From assembly GCA_009929055.1 (NCBI GenBank), contig SABI01000095.1:1-9174 (forward strand): a stretch of DNA of 9,174 nucleotides, in the 5' to 3' direction. Below are positions 1-7,330 of the stretch, in pieces. This DNA is from Spirochaetia bacterium. Lineage in GTDB: Bacteria > Spirochaetota > Spirochaetia > Sphaerochaetales > Sphaerochaetaceae. The position numbers and the translations under genes are program-made. The notes below the pieces were generated by a model, which worked only from the letters and a program-made list of their open reading frames with translations, ran no database searches and was not told where the DNA came from. The number at the start of each line of letters is the position of its first letter. Position 1 is the stretch's first letter.

Positions 1-361
1 ATACAATAATAATCCCCAATAGAAGTGATCCAATAGATAGCCAAAGAGATTGTAAAATGGTAGCAAGGGCATATCCTAGACTCATTTTCCCCGTAGCTGA
101 AAAGACCGATAATAGATTTTGGATGATTGATATACTCATAAACGCTAAAAGGACAGAAAAATCAAATTGTCCAAATTGCATAAATTTAGCTCTTCTAAAG
201 AATTGTAAAAAAGGGTCAGTAACTTTAGCAATAAAATCCATTATGCCACCACCACCACTCATATTTCTAAATGGTCTTAACCACATACTAAAAATTCTAA
301 TGATAATAAGGATATTATATAATGATAACAGTAAGGCTAGTATCCGCGCAATTTCTCTCAT
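1..361 (-). CDS. YggT family integral membrane protein (C-terminus beyond window edge)
   Basis: This reading frame starts with ATG at 361 and stays open to base 1, giving about 120 residues; its end lies outside the window. A hydrophobic N-terminal segment (about residues 7-26) is followed by a glycine run (GGGG near 37-40). Next comes the signature DPFLQFFRR, then QFDFSVLLAFMSISIIQNLL, which matches the YggT pattern of proline-containing loop, 'DFS' and a membrane helix. A further hydrophobic stretch at about 100-120 suggests a second helix pair, as in the two-repeat members of about 180 residues. YggT/YlmG proteins are small inner-membrane proteins with no settled biochemical role; links to cell division, osmotic stress and, in plastids, nucleoid or cytochrome assembly have been reported. 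The start is fixed by AAGGAG at 370-375, eight bases upstream. It begins 15 bases after the dnaE stop, so it is probably co-transcribed with dnaE. Confidence 0.85.
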   Translation of the reverse strand, partial: MREIARILALLLSLYNILIIIRIFSMWLRPFRNMSGGGGIMDFIAKVTDPFLQFFRRAKFMQFGQFDFSVLLAFMSISIIQNLLSVFSATGKMSLGYALATILQSLWLSIGSLLLGIIIV

Positions 362-376
362 GAGTTTTTCTCCTTC

Positions 377-3300
377 TCACATAAACCAGATATCATTAAT
401 TGCTTGATATCCTCTCATTGTAGTAATAAATTCAGGGCTATAAGCAACTGAAAAATCTCTTCCAGCTTTTATGATGTGTTCATTCTGGCTCATAGAAGCC
501 TCTTCTTCTCCCTCTTCTCCTTCAATTATATTCTCTTTCACATGAAGGATGAGAGAGAGGGGGCCATTATAGGTAATACACGAATCCATAATACTATGAA
601 GTTCTTTTGTAGTACATAGCTCTTTTAGTAGGGTTAAATGGGCTTCTTTCAATGCAGCGGGGGGAAGTTTGTCAGGTTCAGTAATTGAATCGACTCTAAA
701 AGAGAGTTCATTGTTTCTTAATTCAAATTGTCCAATAAACCCATAAATAGAATCAACTTTTACACTATCTTGATTGTCAGCCCATGATTGTGGAAGAACT
801 ACTGCATTTACTTCTCCATTGAAATCACTTAGTTGTAAAAATGCCATCCTTTTCCCTTTACCCCCTTGGGTAACATGCTCCTTTATAGTAGTTACCATCG
901 CTACAAGGTTTAGACTTCTAGAGGTCGGAATCTTTTCTGGAGAATTTAAATTTACAGTGACAGATCTCATCCATGCTTCTTTGTACATATCCATTGGATG
1001 GCCTGATACATAAAACCCGAGAAGTTGTTTTTCTGTATCTAATTTTTCTAATAAAGTTGAATCTTCAAATTCTTCCATAATAAATGTTTCCATTGAAGCC
1101 TCTTCATCAGCGTCAAAGAGTGAGACTTGTCCAAAGGCACTACTCTCTTTCCTCTTTTGAGCATGCTTTATTGCATTTTCTGCATTTGCTAGAAGAGTAG
1201 GGCGATTTGTTCCTAATTCATCAAAGGCTCCCGATTGAATTAACGATTCAATAAGGCGAGTATTAAGGACTTTTTGTTCACTTCTATAGAGGAAATCAAG
1301 AAATGAAACAAAGGGGCCATTCTCAACTCTATCTTTTAATATATGTTCAACTGCAGCAGAACCTACATTTTTAATCCCTTGCAATCCATAGACAATAGCT
1401 CCATTTACAACTGAAAATTGTCTATCTGAACTATTTATCGAAGGTGGGGTAATAGTGAGTCCCATAGATTTTGTATCAGCTAGGTAGAGGGAAAATTTAT
1501 CAGGAGAGTTCATCTCATTTGTAAGGTTAGCTGCCATGAATTCAGCAGGGAAGTTTGCTTTTAAATAGGCTGTTTGGTAGGCAATAACAGAGTAAGCCGC
1601 AGCGTGAGATTTGTTAAAACCATAGCCTGCAAAGGGAAGAAGCATCTCAAAAATGTCTTCAGCAATCTGTTTAGAGTATCCTTTCTTTTGGGCACCCTCA
1701 ATAAAGTTTACTTTTTCTTTAGCCATAACATCGACTTTCTTTTTCCCCATAGCACGTCTAAGTAAGTCTGCAGCTCCCATTGAATAGCCAGCAATAATTT
1801 GAGCAACTTCCATGACTTGCTCTTGATAGACAATTACTCCATAGGTTGTTTTTAAAGGAGGTTCTAAATCTGGATGAGAATATTCTATAACATTTTTACC
1901 ATTTTTAGAGTCAACAAATTTTGGGATATAGGCCATAGGACCTGGGCGATATAGGGCATTTAATGCTACCAAGTCTTCAATAGAATTGGGTTTTGCATCT
2001 TTTAGGATCTTTCTCATCCCAGGGCTTTCAAATTGGAAGACCCCACTACTTTCTCCTTCACACAACATTGCATATGTTTTTTCATCATGTTCATCAATCT
2101 CTGATATTGAGAAATCGGGGTTTTCATGGCGAATAATCTCTTCTGCATGTTGAATAAGGGTGAGTGTTTTTAATCCCAAAAAGTCCATTTTTACAAGGCC
2201 ACACTCTTCAAGCATATCCATCGTATATTGAGTTGAGACAAGGTTTGTCTTTGGCTCAAAGTAGAGGGGGACATAGGAAGATAAATCACTCTTACCAATG
2301 ACAACACCAGCTGCATGAGTAGATATATGGCGGTTTAATCCTTCAAGGCGTTTAGCAACATCAAAGAGTTCAGCATACACGCCCCCCTTTGCAATGAGTT
2401 CTCTTATTTCTGGGCGATAATTAATTATCCCTTGAACTGTGAGCTTAGGAGGTTTATCTCCCTCTTTTTCAGGGGGAAGAGATTCTGGAACAAGGTTAAC
2501 GATACTCGTTGCTTCACTAAAAGGGATATCGAGAACTCGCGCCACATCCTTTATTACCTGTTTTACTTTCAGCGTTCCAAAAGTGGCAATTTGGGCAACC
2601 CTATTTGTTCCATATTTAGCAGTTACATAGTCGATAACTTCTTGACGCCGTTCAAAGCAGAAGTCTATATCAAAATCGGGCATTGAAACTCTTTCTGGGT
2701 TTAAAAATCGTTCAAAAATAAGATTATATTTAATAGGGTCTATATCAGTGATAGTCATAGAGTAGGCAACTAGTGATCCTGCTCCACTACCTCGCCCAGG
2801 GCCTACTGGAATTCCATGTTCTTTTGCCCAGAAGATGAAATCCCATACAATAAGGAAGTAACCAGTAAAACCCATACTAATAATGACATCAAGTTCATAA
2901 TCGAGCCTCTCTTGTAACTCTTTTGTCACTATAGGGTATCGTTTTGCTAATCCCTCATTTGCAATATGCCTCATGTAATCGCTATCAGATGAGAATTCAG
3001 GAGGAATTTCATAATCAGGGAGTAATGGACCTGGCAGATTAATATGTAAATCAATCTTGTTGGCAATCTTTACACTATTTTCAATTGCTTCGGGGACGTA
3101 AGAAAATAGTTCATACATCTCATCTCCACTTTTTAGATAGAATTGATCTGAGACAAATTGCATTCGGTCCGTGTCATTTTTCTTTTTATTTGTCCCAATA
3201 CACACAGCAATATCTTGGGCATTTGCATCAGATTGCTCAATGAAGTGAATATCATTAGTGGCAACAAGGGGGATTCCTGTCTCTTTAGAGAGAGTTATCA

Positions 3301-3871
3301 TTAGCTTATTTACTTTCTTTTGTTCAGGAATACCATGATCTTGAAGCTCTAGATAATAGCGATCATTATCAAAAATTGAATGATAAAAGAGGGCTCTCTG
3401 TTTTGCCCCTTCATAGTTGTCTTGATTAAGAAGAGAGGGGATTTCTCCCCCTAAACAAGCTGAAGTGCAAATGAGTCCTTCGTTATAGGTTTTTATCAAA
3501 GAGTCATCGATTCGAGGTTTATAATAAAATCCTTTTGTATAGGAAAGAGAGTTAAGAATTAATAAATTCTTGTATCCAACTTCATTCATTGCAAGCAAAA
3601 TAAGGTGGTAATACCTTGATCCACTCATAGTAACTGATTTGGAAGTGTAAGATTCTGGGTTTACATAAAACTCACACCCAATGATTGGTTTAATATTATT
3701 ATTTTTGCATTCATGATAAAACCTGAGGGCTCCAAACATGTTACCATGGTCTGTAAGTGCTAGAGCATTCATCCCTAGCTCTTTTGCTTTTTCCATATAG
3801 CGATGGATTGGTGCAATACCATCAAGAAGGGAATAATCACTATGGTTATGCAAATGAACAAATTCTCGCAT
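377..3871 (-). CDS. dnaE: DNA polymerase III subunit alpha (DnaE)
   Basis: Catalytic subunit of the replicative DNA polymerase, 1164 residues, the normal DnaE length. The N-terminal PHP domain (about 1-280) opens with HLHNHSDYS and keeps the likely metal ligands H6, H8, D41, H42, E67, H89, C139, D207 and H209. The polymerase core follows: GPGRGSGAGS at 358-367, PDFDIDF at 398-404 with catalytic D401 and D403, and MDFLGLKTLT with the third aspartate, D563. FAGYGFNKSHAAAYS lies around 747-761. A helix-hairpin-helix segment is near 831-840, the beta-clamp-binding peptide QVSLF at 915-919, and an OB fold at about 985-1065. A short acidic stretch (EGEEGEEEA, 1118-1126) interrupts the C-terminal domain, and no intein is present. 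The ATG start at 3871 has AAGGAG eight bases upstream. It lies 71 bases after the flavoprotein gene and has its own candidate promoter. Confidence 0.98.
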   Translation of the reverse strand: MREFVHLHNHSDYSLLDGIAPIHRYMEKAKELGMNALALTDHGNMFGALRFYHECKNNNIKPIIGCEFYVNPESYTSKSVTMSGSRYYHLILLAMNEVGYKNLLILNSLSYTKGFYYKPRIDDSLIKTYNEGLICTSACLGGEIPSLLNQDNYEGAKQRALFYHSIFDNDRYYLELQDHGIPEQKKVNKLMITLSKETGIPLVATNDIHFIEQSDANAQDIAVCIGTNKKKNDTDRMQFVSDQFYLKSGDEMYELFSYVPEAIENSVKIANKIDLHINLPGPLLPDYEIPPEFSSDSDYMRHIANEGLAKRYPIVTKELQERLDYELDVIISMGFTGYFLIVWDFIFWAKEHGIPVGPGRGSGAGSLVAYSMTITDIDPIKYNLIFERFLNPERVSMPDFDIDFCFERRQEVIDYVTAKYGTNRVAQIATFGTLKVKQVIKDVARVLDIPFSEATSIVNLVPESLPPEKEGDKPPKLTVQGIINYRPEIRELIAKGGVYAELFDVAKRLEGLNRHISTHAAGVVIGKSDLSSYVPLYFEPKTNLVSTQYTMDMLEECGLVKMDFLGLKTLTLIQHAEEIIRHENPDFSISEIDEHDEKTYAMLCEGESSGVFQFESPGMRKILKDAKPNSIEDLVALNALYRPGPMAYIPKFVDSKNGKNVIEYSHPDLEPPLKTTYGVIVYQEQVMEVAQIIAGYSMGAADLLRRAMGKKKVDVMAKEKVNFIEGAQKKGYSKQIAEDIFEMLLPFAGYGFNKSHAAAYSVIAYQTAYLKANFPAEFMAANLTNEMNSPDKFSLYLADTKSMGLTITPPSINSSDRQFSVVNGAIVYGLQGIKNVGSAAVEHILKDRVENGPFVSFLDFLYRSEQKVLNTRLIESLIQSGAFDELGTNRPTLLANAENAIKHAQKRKESSAFGQVSLFDADEEASMETFIMEEFEDSTLLEKLDTEKQLLGFYVSGHPMDMYKEAWMRSVTVNLNSPEKIPTSRSLNLVAMVTTIKEHVTQGGKGKRMAFLQLSDFNGEVNAVVLPQSWADNQDSVKVDSIYGFIGQFELRNNELSFRVDSITEPDKLPPAALKEAHLTLLKELCTTKELHSIMDSCITYNGPLSLILHVKENIIEGEEGEEEASMSQNEHIIKAGRDFSVAYSPEFITTMRGYQAINDIWFM

Positions 3872-3880
3872 ACAATTGAC

Positions 3881-3942
3881 TCCTTAGAATGAACTGTATT
3901 GTACCACAATGAGACAATATTTTTTAGTCCTAATCAATGAAC
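3881..3942 (-). repeat. Imperfect direct repeat flanking the dnaE promoter
   Basis: Two related segments lie at the two ends of the gap. Read on the minus strand they are GTTCATTGATTAGGA (3942-3928) and GTTCATTCTAAGGA (3894-3881). They share GTTCATT and a final AGGA. The second copy includes the dnaE ribosome-binding site. Between them is a small inverted repeat, ATTGT (3898-3902) and ACAAT (3906-3910), with another ACAAT at 3915-3919, overlapping the -10 element. These could be operator half-sites, but in such AT-rich DNA chance is a real alternative. Confidence 0.3.
3898..3906 (-). promoter_or_regulatory. Candidate extended -10 promoter for dnaE
   Basis: On the minus strand the gap before dnaE contains TGGTACAAT, an extended -10 element (TGn followed by TACAAT, five of six matches to TATAAT). 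Transcription would start near 3891, leaving a leader of about 20 bases that includes the AAGGAG ribosome-binding site at 3880-3885. At 17 bases upstream there is only a poor -35 (TAAAAA), as often seen with extended -10 promoters. This would let dnaE be expressed separately from the oxidoreductase genes. It is a sequence match only. Confidence 0.5.
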
Positions 3943-4836
3943 TTATCTATCAGAGAGGCTTTGTGCATTCAGGGCATGTAGAGAGGCTTCGATACATCGT
4001 TTAGCCCTCTCTATTTGAATAGGTCTCACATCCTCTCCTATAATTACATAGAGCTTTTCGATGACGACTTTTACTACTTTTCCTATTTGATTTGTTGTTA
4101 ATGGAATGATTGTCCCATTCATCATCAAAGATAATTCTTCTGGAATTAAAAATAGAGATGTTGGGAAAATGAGGCACATACGAAATTGGGTGATTATTGA
4201 TTGATTATACCAACCTGCAGCAGAGAGAATCACCGCTTCATCACTCTTTTTCATTGGGTTTTCTGCAGTGATAAAATAGGAGAAGGTCTCTTTTTCAAAA
4301 GAAACTCGTACTTTGCTCACTATTTCTTGTCTCTTTAATATGAGCTCTCCATTATTTTTATATATCTCTTTTATAGGAACCCATCTGTTCATTGATTTTT
4401 GAGCTGCAAAAGAACGTATTTCAACTTCAGCATCTAATGTAGCTAAGGCACTACAGACAAGGAGTCTATGGTGTTTAATACAAATTACACCACCTACTGT
4501 TATTTGGGATCTTACGATTTCTGTTCCTGTTTCTTCTATTGCATCGAAGAGTAATTTAGGAAGTACTTGTTTTCCTACACTTAGCAATTGTTCTAAATTA
4601 ACAGCACAACCAAACTCTAAATAGGCATCATTTCTTGTTATTTGCTGAAATTCAACAATCCCTGCTAGGTAGATGATATCTGTGGAAGAAGAGTTGTTTG
4701 GATAATATCCTTTTTGGCTCATAATATAGGTTCCACCCCCAAAGAACAGAGGTTTAGCTACTCTCGAGATTGATTGAGCTAATTCATTTACTGTTTTTGG
4801 CATATGAACTGTTGGAGATCTAATTCCCTCGAACAC
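3943..4836 (-). CDS. FAD-binding (medium) subunit of a xanthine dehydrogenase/CO dehydrogenase-type complex
   Basis: A 297-residue homologue of the CoxM/XdhB flavoprotein subunit, which takes electrons from the [2Fe-2S] subunit and passes them to NAD, oxygen or another acceptor. The first FAD pyrophosphate loop is visible as FFGGGTYI (31-38; family AGGT or AGGH). The second is ITVGGVI (112-118), where the family usually has TIGGN; the asparagine is lost. The following SALATLDAEVEI (129-140) and ELILKRQEIVSKVRVSF (164-180) match the conserved core, and the C-terminal domain (about 200-297) is more divergent. The start is GTG at 4836, set by a strong GGAGG seven bases upstream, and it overlaps the end of the iron-sulfur gene by 17 bases. 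It is the last gene of the three-gene set, with dnaE 71 bases further on. The fold assignment is firm; the electron acceptor is unknown. Confidence 0.87.
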   Translation of the reverse strand: MFEGIRSPTVHMPKTVNELAQSISRVAKPLFFGGGTYIMSQKGYYPNNSSSTDIIYLAGIVEFQQITRNDAYLEFGCAVNLEQLLSVGKQVLPKLLFDAIEETGTEIVRSQITVGGVICIKHHRLLVCSALATLDAEVEIRSFAAQKSMNRWVPIKEIYKNNGELILKRQEIVSKVRVSFEKETFSYFITAENPMKKSDEAVILSAAGWYNQSIITQFRMCLIFPTSLFLIPEELSLMMNGTIIPLTTNQIGKVVKVVIEKLYVIIGEDVRPIQIERAKRCIEASLHALNAQSLSDR

Positions 4837-5326
4837 GTCGTTTCCTCCGATAATTTGCGGCAGCTTGAAATATTGTTACCATCTCTTGGGCATCTAAACA
4901 GGCACATGTATTAAGTCTCATTTCACGAACAATAGTTTCCTCATCGACGCCATGCTTTCTCACATCCTCTGTTTTTACTATTTGTTTAAGCAAGGATTCA
5001 AGAATTAAGGTTTTTGAAGCATAACAGCGAGAACAAGGTTGAAGATGTGTATCATCATATGCCCTTTCAATATCGTGCCAATACCTTGTTTTTTTAAATC
5101 CCTCATAGGTGGTGATGTTTTTACCTTTAATACGAAAAGCAGGAATCAAGCATGAAAGAACTGCTTTATCATCAAGCATTACTATGCAATTACCACAAAA
5201 ATTTCCGTCACAATTGCTATTGAACTTATTAACGGTAGCATCTTCACTCAAAATAAGGTTAAGGGGTTTATTGCTGTTTACATACATGGTTTGAGAAATT
5301 TTATCAATGGTGCATTCTATTTTCAT
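4820..5326 (-). CDS. Double [2Fe-2S] (small) subunit of a molybdo-hydroxylase-type complex
   Basis: A 168-residue CoxS/XdhC-like electron-transfer subunit with two [2Fe-2S] clusters. The plant-ferredoxin-type cluster uses C39, C44, C47 and C59 (C-x4-C-x2-C-x11-C, in CDGNFCGNC). The second cluster in the helical domain uses C98, C101, C141 and C143 (C-x2-C-x39-C-x-C). All eight ligands are present, but the surroundings of the second cluster are altered. The family's QCGxCTPG is LQPCSRCYAS here, GNLCRCTGY is LNTCACLDA, and the spacing of 39 residues exceeds the usual 31 or so. The glutamine that normally precedes the first cysteine and touches the molybdopterin is shifted by one position. The tail is strongly basic (RRKRRVR). 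ATG at 5326 overlaps the large-subunit stop as ATGA, with GGAG seven bases upstream, so translation is probably coupled. Confidence 0.92.
   Translation of the reverse strand: MKIECTIDKISQTMYVNSNKPLNLILSEDATVNKFNSNCDGNFCGNCIVMLDDKAVLSCLIPAFRIKGKNITTYEGFKKTRYWHDIERAYDDTHLQPCSRCYASKTLILESLLKQIVKTEDVRKHGVDEETIVREMRLNTCACLDAQEMVTIFQAAANYRRKRRVRGN
4844..4848 (-). promoter_or_regulatory. Strong ribosome-binding site selecting the GTG start at 4836
   Basis: GGAGG on the minus strand sits seven bases before GTG at 4836, inside the end of the upstream iron-sulfur gene. It fixes a non-ATG start and explains how the flavoprotein is translated despite the 17-base overlap. Confidence 0.75.
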
Positions 5327-7299
5327 GAGTCAGCTCCAAAATGAATATTCAGTGTCGAATTGAATGGGAGAGATGTTATCTCTTTTCCTGTAGCAGAAGA
5401 AAGGGCAGAAACATAAGCGGCATATACCATCGCTTTGAGGGCTTGAGTTGCACTTGATGGGATATTTGATTCTTTCGAGCTTTTTACTTCGATATCTATC
5501 AAAGGTGGATCGTTATTTTTATGAATCGGAATAAGATTGAACGTATAGAGGGTTGAGTAAATAACATGCCTAAATTTTGATGCTAATTGTTCTTCATTCA
5601 TCACATGAGAGCATAAGAATCGGGCAAACACTCTTCGAGCAAAAGCTGTGAGGGTAATCGTATCAATTTCAATTTCTAGGGTGAGGCAACCCCAATTCGA
5701 ACTTATAAACTTAGTGGTAGGAGTTGCTATAGTACTTTTTGCACTTACCGATGCACTGATAGGGAGGGGTTCCTGGAATCTCTTGCTTTTAATAACACTA
5801 CATACTTGCCGAATCATCTCAATTGAGCGAGCAACATCAAGGGAGAGTACCTCAGGGCCACTATCGATCATCTTAGAGGTCTCTCTGGTAACACTATGGA
5901 TAATAGAGGCATCGACAGAAAGTTCTTCAGAAATTACACTATACCAAAGAGTTTTAGTTTTTTTACTAGGATAAAAACTAGAATTTACAAAGATATTATT
6001 ATTGTCTAATGTAATTTCAATCTTACTATCACGATGTAATGCACTATCGAGGGAGAATCCACTCACTCCAGCACCACAGGCAATTCCAATTCCCCTAGAA
6101 TAGTTTAAAAATGTTGATAAATGTTGGCTTTTTTGACTTTGTAGAGAATATACTGCATAGTGCCTAGCGAAGTCTGAAGCCTCAACAGTTTCACTTAACA
6201 AATCCTTTAGCTGGTTTATACTCATATTCTCTATAACACTTTTTCTCTCGTTATAGTCGTTGTACTCCTTTATCCTCCAGTTAGCAGGATTCTTTTTAAG
6301 AAATCGAGCTAGAGCAGAAGCGTGCGCTTCAGTTGAAAAGAGGGCAGGTGTGTATCCGAGAGAACCAAAGAAGTGGGCTGGAGGAGTATGAGATTCAACT
6401 ATGCGAAGGGATACGTAAAAAGCTTTAATTGGATACAAAGGTAATAACCCTGCTATCATCTGTTGGACCATTTCAAAAGAGAAAAGGGGATAAGCTCCTT
6501 GATCAATTTCTACCTCTATAGTTTCAGCTATTGGTTTTTTCCCTTCATCTAAAATAGTCTCTCTTGTAATAGTAGTCTGACTTTTATATGTTGGTGCTTT
6601 ACTGTAAAGGATTACTTTTTTATTTGCTTTTATTGCTGCAAGAGATGCAATTGAAGCGAGTACTGATGGCCAAATGAGTTTTTCATCGTGCGCTGTATAA
6701 TGTCCTTCATTAATAACTACAACACTTTTTTTTGTCCTTCCACATACTGAAGCGACACTATCTTGAACGTGAAAAGGCCATTGGGTAGGTACTCTAATAT
6801 AGAGAAGATCTTCTTCTACCCAAGCTTGAGCTTTAGTATATGATTCTTCTACAGATTGCTCTCTCTCATCAACATATGTGGCTGAAAAAGAAGAACTCTG
6901 TGGTGTGCGAAATGAATCGACATCGTTGTACATATATTCAATTGGGGAGTGGGGTTTTAATACACTTTCACTTTCTGTTGTGGCAACGTTCTGATAATCA
7001 ATTTCAATCTGTTTGCCCCTTATTGTCACACTTTCAAGGTCTGGTCCAAAAAGGGCTAAGACAGGCTCATTGATATATTTTACTGCATGAGAGGCAAATA
7101 AAGGGAATTCTTCTTTACATGCTGAAACATATGTGCTCCCAGTGATATCGGTTGAGTCGATTATAAAAAAAGGTTCATCTTTTTCTATCTTAGAATGACC
7201 TAGAATAGAACCCTCTTCTACTGTGCTATGGATAATAATTCCATGTAAAGTGTTAATAGTATCTAAGTTATTAATTTTATTTTCCATATTGTTAGGCAC
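5323..7299 (-). CDS. Divergent molybdopterin-subunit (large subunit) homologue, cofactor motifs degenerate
   Basis: A 658-residue homologue of the CoxL/XdhA large subunit, which in relatives binds molybdopterin and hydroxylates purines, aldehydes or CO. Homology shows in the N-terminal a/b hammerhead (FASHAVKYINEPVLALF, 68-84), in VEESY (150-154) and PTQWPF (171-176), in DQGAY (266-270), in the HTPPAHFFGSLGYTPALFSTE stretch (304-324) with NPANWR (337-342), in SRGIGIA (401-407), and in the C-terminal ATGKEITSLPF (636-646). The cofactor and active-site motifs do not survive. GGGFGGK corresponds to NEGHYTAHDE (197-206), AFRGFG to AHFFGSLG (308-315), the GQG loop to about PSKKTKT (444-450), and GxGExP to about KESNIP (609-614), which lacks the catalytic glutamate. 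The protein is about 100 residues shorter than usual, partly from the missing H-x-x-LEP segment after VEESY. The frame is intact over 1.98 kb and is the first gene of the L-S-M set. Whether it binds any cofactor is unknown. Confidence 0.82.
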   Translation of the reverse strand: MPNNMENKINNLDTINTLHGIIIHSTVEEGSILGHSKIEKDEPFFIIDSTDITGSTYVSACKEEFPLFASHAVKYINEPVLALFGPDLESVTIRGKQIEIDYQNVATTESESVLKPHSPIEYMYNDVDSFRTPQSSSFSATYVDEREQSVEESYTKAQAWVEEDLLYIRVPTQWPFHVQDSVASVCGRTKKSVVVINEGHYTAHDEKLIWPSVLASIASLAAIKANKKVILYSKAPTYKSQTTITRETILDEGKKPIAETIEVEIDQGAYPLFSFEMVQQMIAGLLPLYPIKAFYVSLRIVESHTPPAHFFGSLGYTPALFSTEAHASALARFLKKNPANWRIKEYNDYNERKSVIENMSINQLKDLLSETVEASDFARHYAVYSLQSQKSQHLSTFLNYSRGIGIACGAGVSGFSLDSALHRDSKIEITLDNNNIFVNSSFYPSKKTKTLWYSVISEELSVDASIIHSVTRETSKMIDSGPEVLSLDVARSIEMIRQVCSVIKSKRFQEPLPISASVSAKSTIATPTTKFISSNWGCLTLEIEIDTITLTAFARRVFARFLCSHVMNEEQLASKFRHVIYSTLYTFNLIPIHKNNDPPLIDIEVKSSKESNIPSSATQALKAMVYAAYVSALSSATGKEITSLPFNSTLNIHFGADS

Positions 7300-7303
7300 A
7301 ATT

Positions 7304-7309
7304 CCCTCT
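7304..7309 (-). promoter_or_regulatory. Ribosome-binding site favouring the GTG start at 7299
   Basis: AGAGGG on the minus strand lies four bases before GTG at 7299, but 16 bases before the next in-frame start, ATG at 7287. The GTG start (protein beginning MPNNMEN) is therefore preferred, though the four extra residues make little difference. Confidence 0.55.
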
Positions 7310-7312
7310 TTG

Positions 7313-7330
7313 GTAAAAATACCATTTTAC
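7313..7330. repeat. Inverted repeat in the divergent promoter region
   Basis: GTAAAA (7313-7318) and TTTTAC (7325-7330) form perfect six-base arms around ATACCA. An overlapping alternative pairing, TGGTA (7311-7315) with TACCA (7320-7324), is also perfect. The element covers the predicted -10 region of the oxidoreductase operon, where a repressor could act. It is short and AT-rich, so a chance origin cannot be excluded. Confidence 0.35.

Noticed and set aside
57..407. Plus-strand open frame of 116 codons
   Set aside because: It is antisense to the YggT gene and the end of dnaE, has no ribosome-binding site, and its protein has no family character, whereas the minus-strand frame has a clear YggT signature.
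3895..3925. Plus-strand hairpin ATTGT/ACAAT followed by a T-run as a terminator
   Set aside because: No plus-strand gene ends here, the stem is only five AT-rich base pairs, and in the direction of actual transcription the run is A rather than T.
5648..5974. Plus-strand open frame of 108 codons inside the large-subunit gene
   Set aside because: It is a shadow frame opposite a well-supported coding sequence. The same applies to the plus-strand frames at 774-1013, 1574-1765, 2432-2686, 5109-5294 and 6840-7073, and to the minus-strand frame at 8308-8493 inside ligA.
5323..7299. Large-subunit gene as a pseudogene
   Set aside because: There is no frameshift or internal stop over 658 codons, the starts and ribosome-binding sites of all three genes are intact, and the overlaps are precise. 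Divergence is concentrated at cofactor motifs rather than spread at random.
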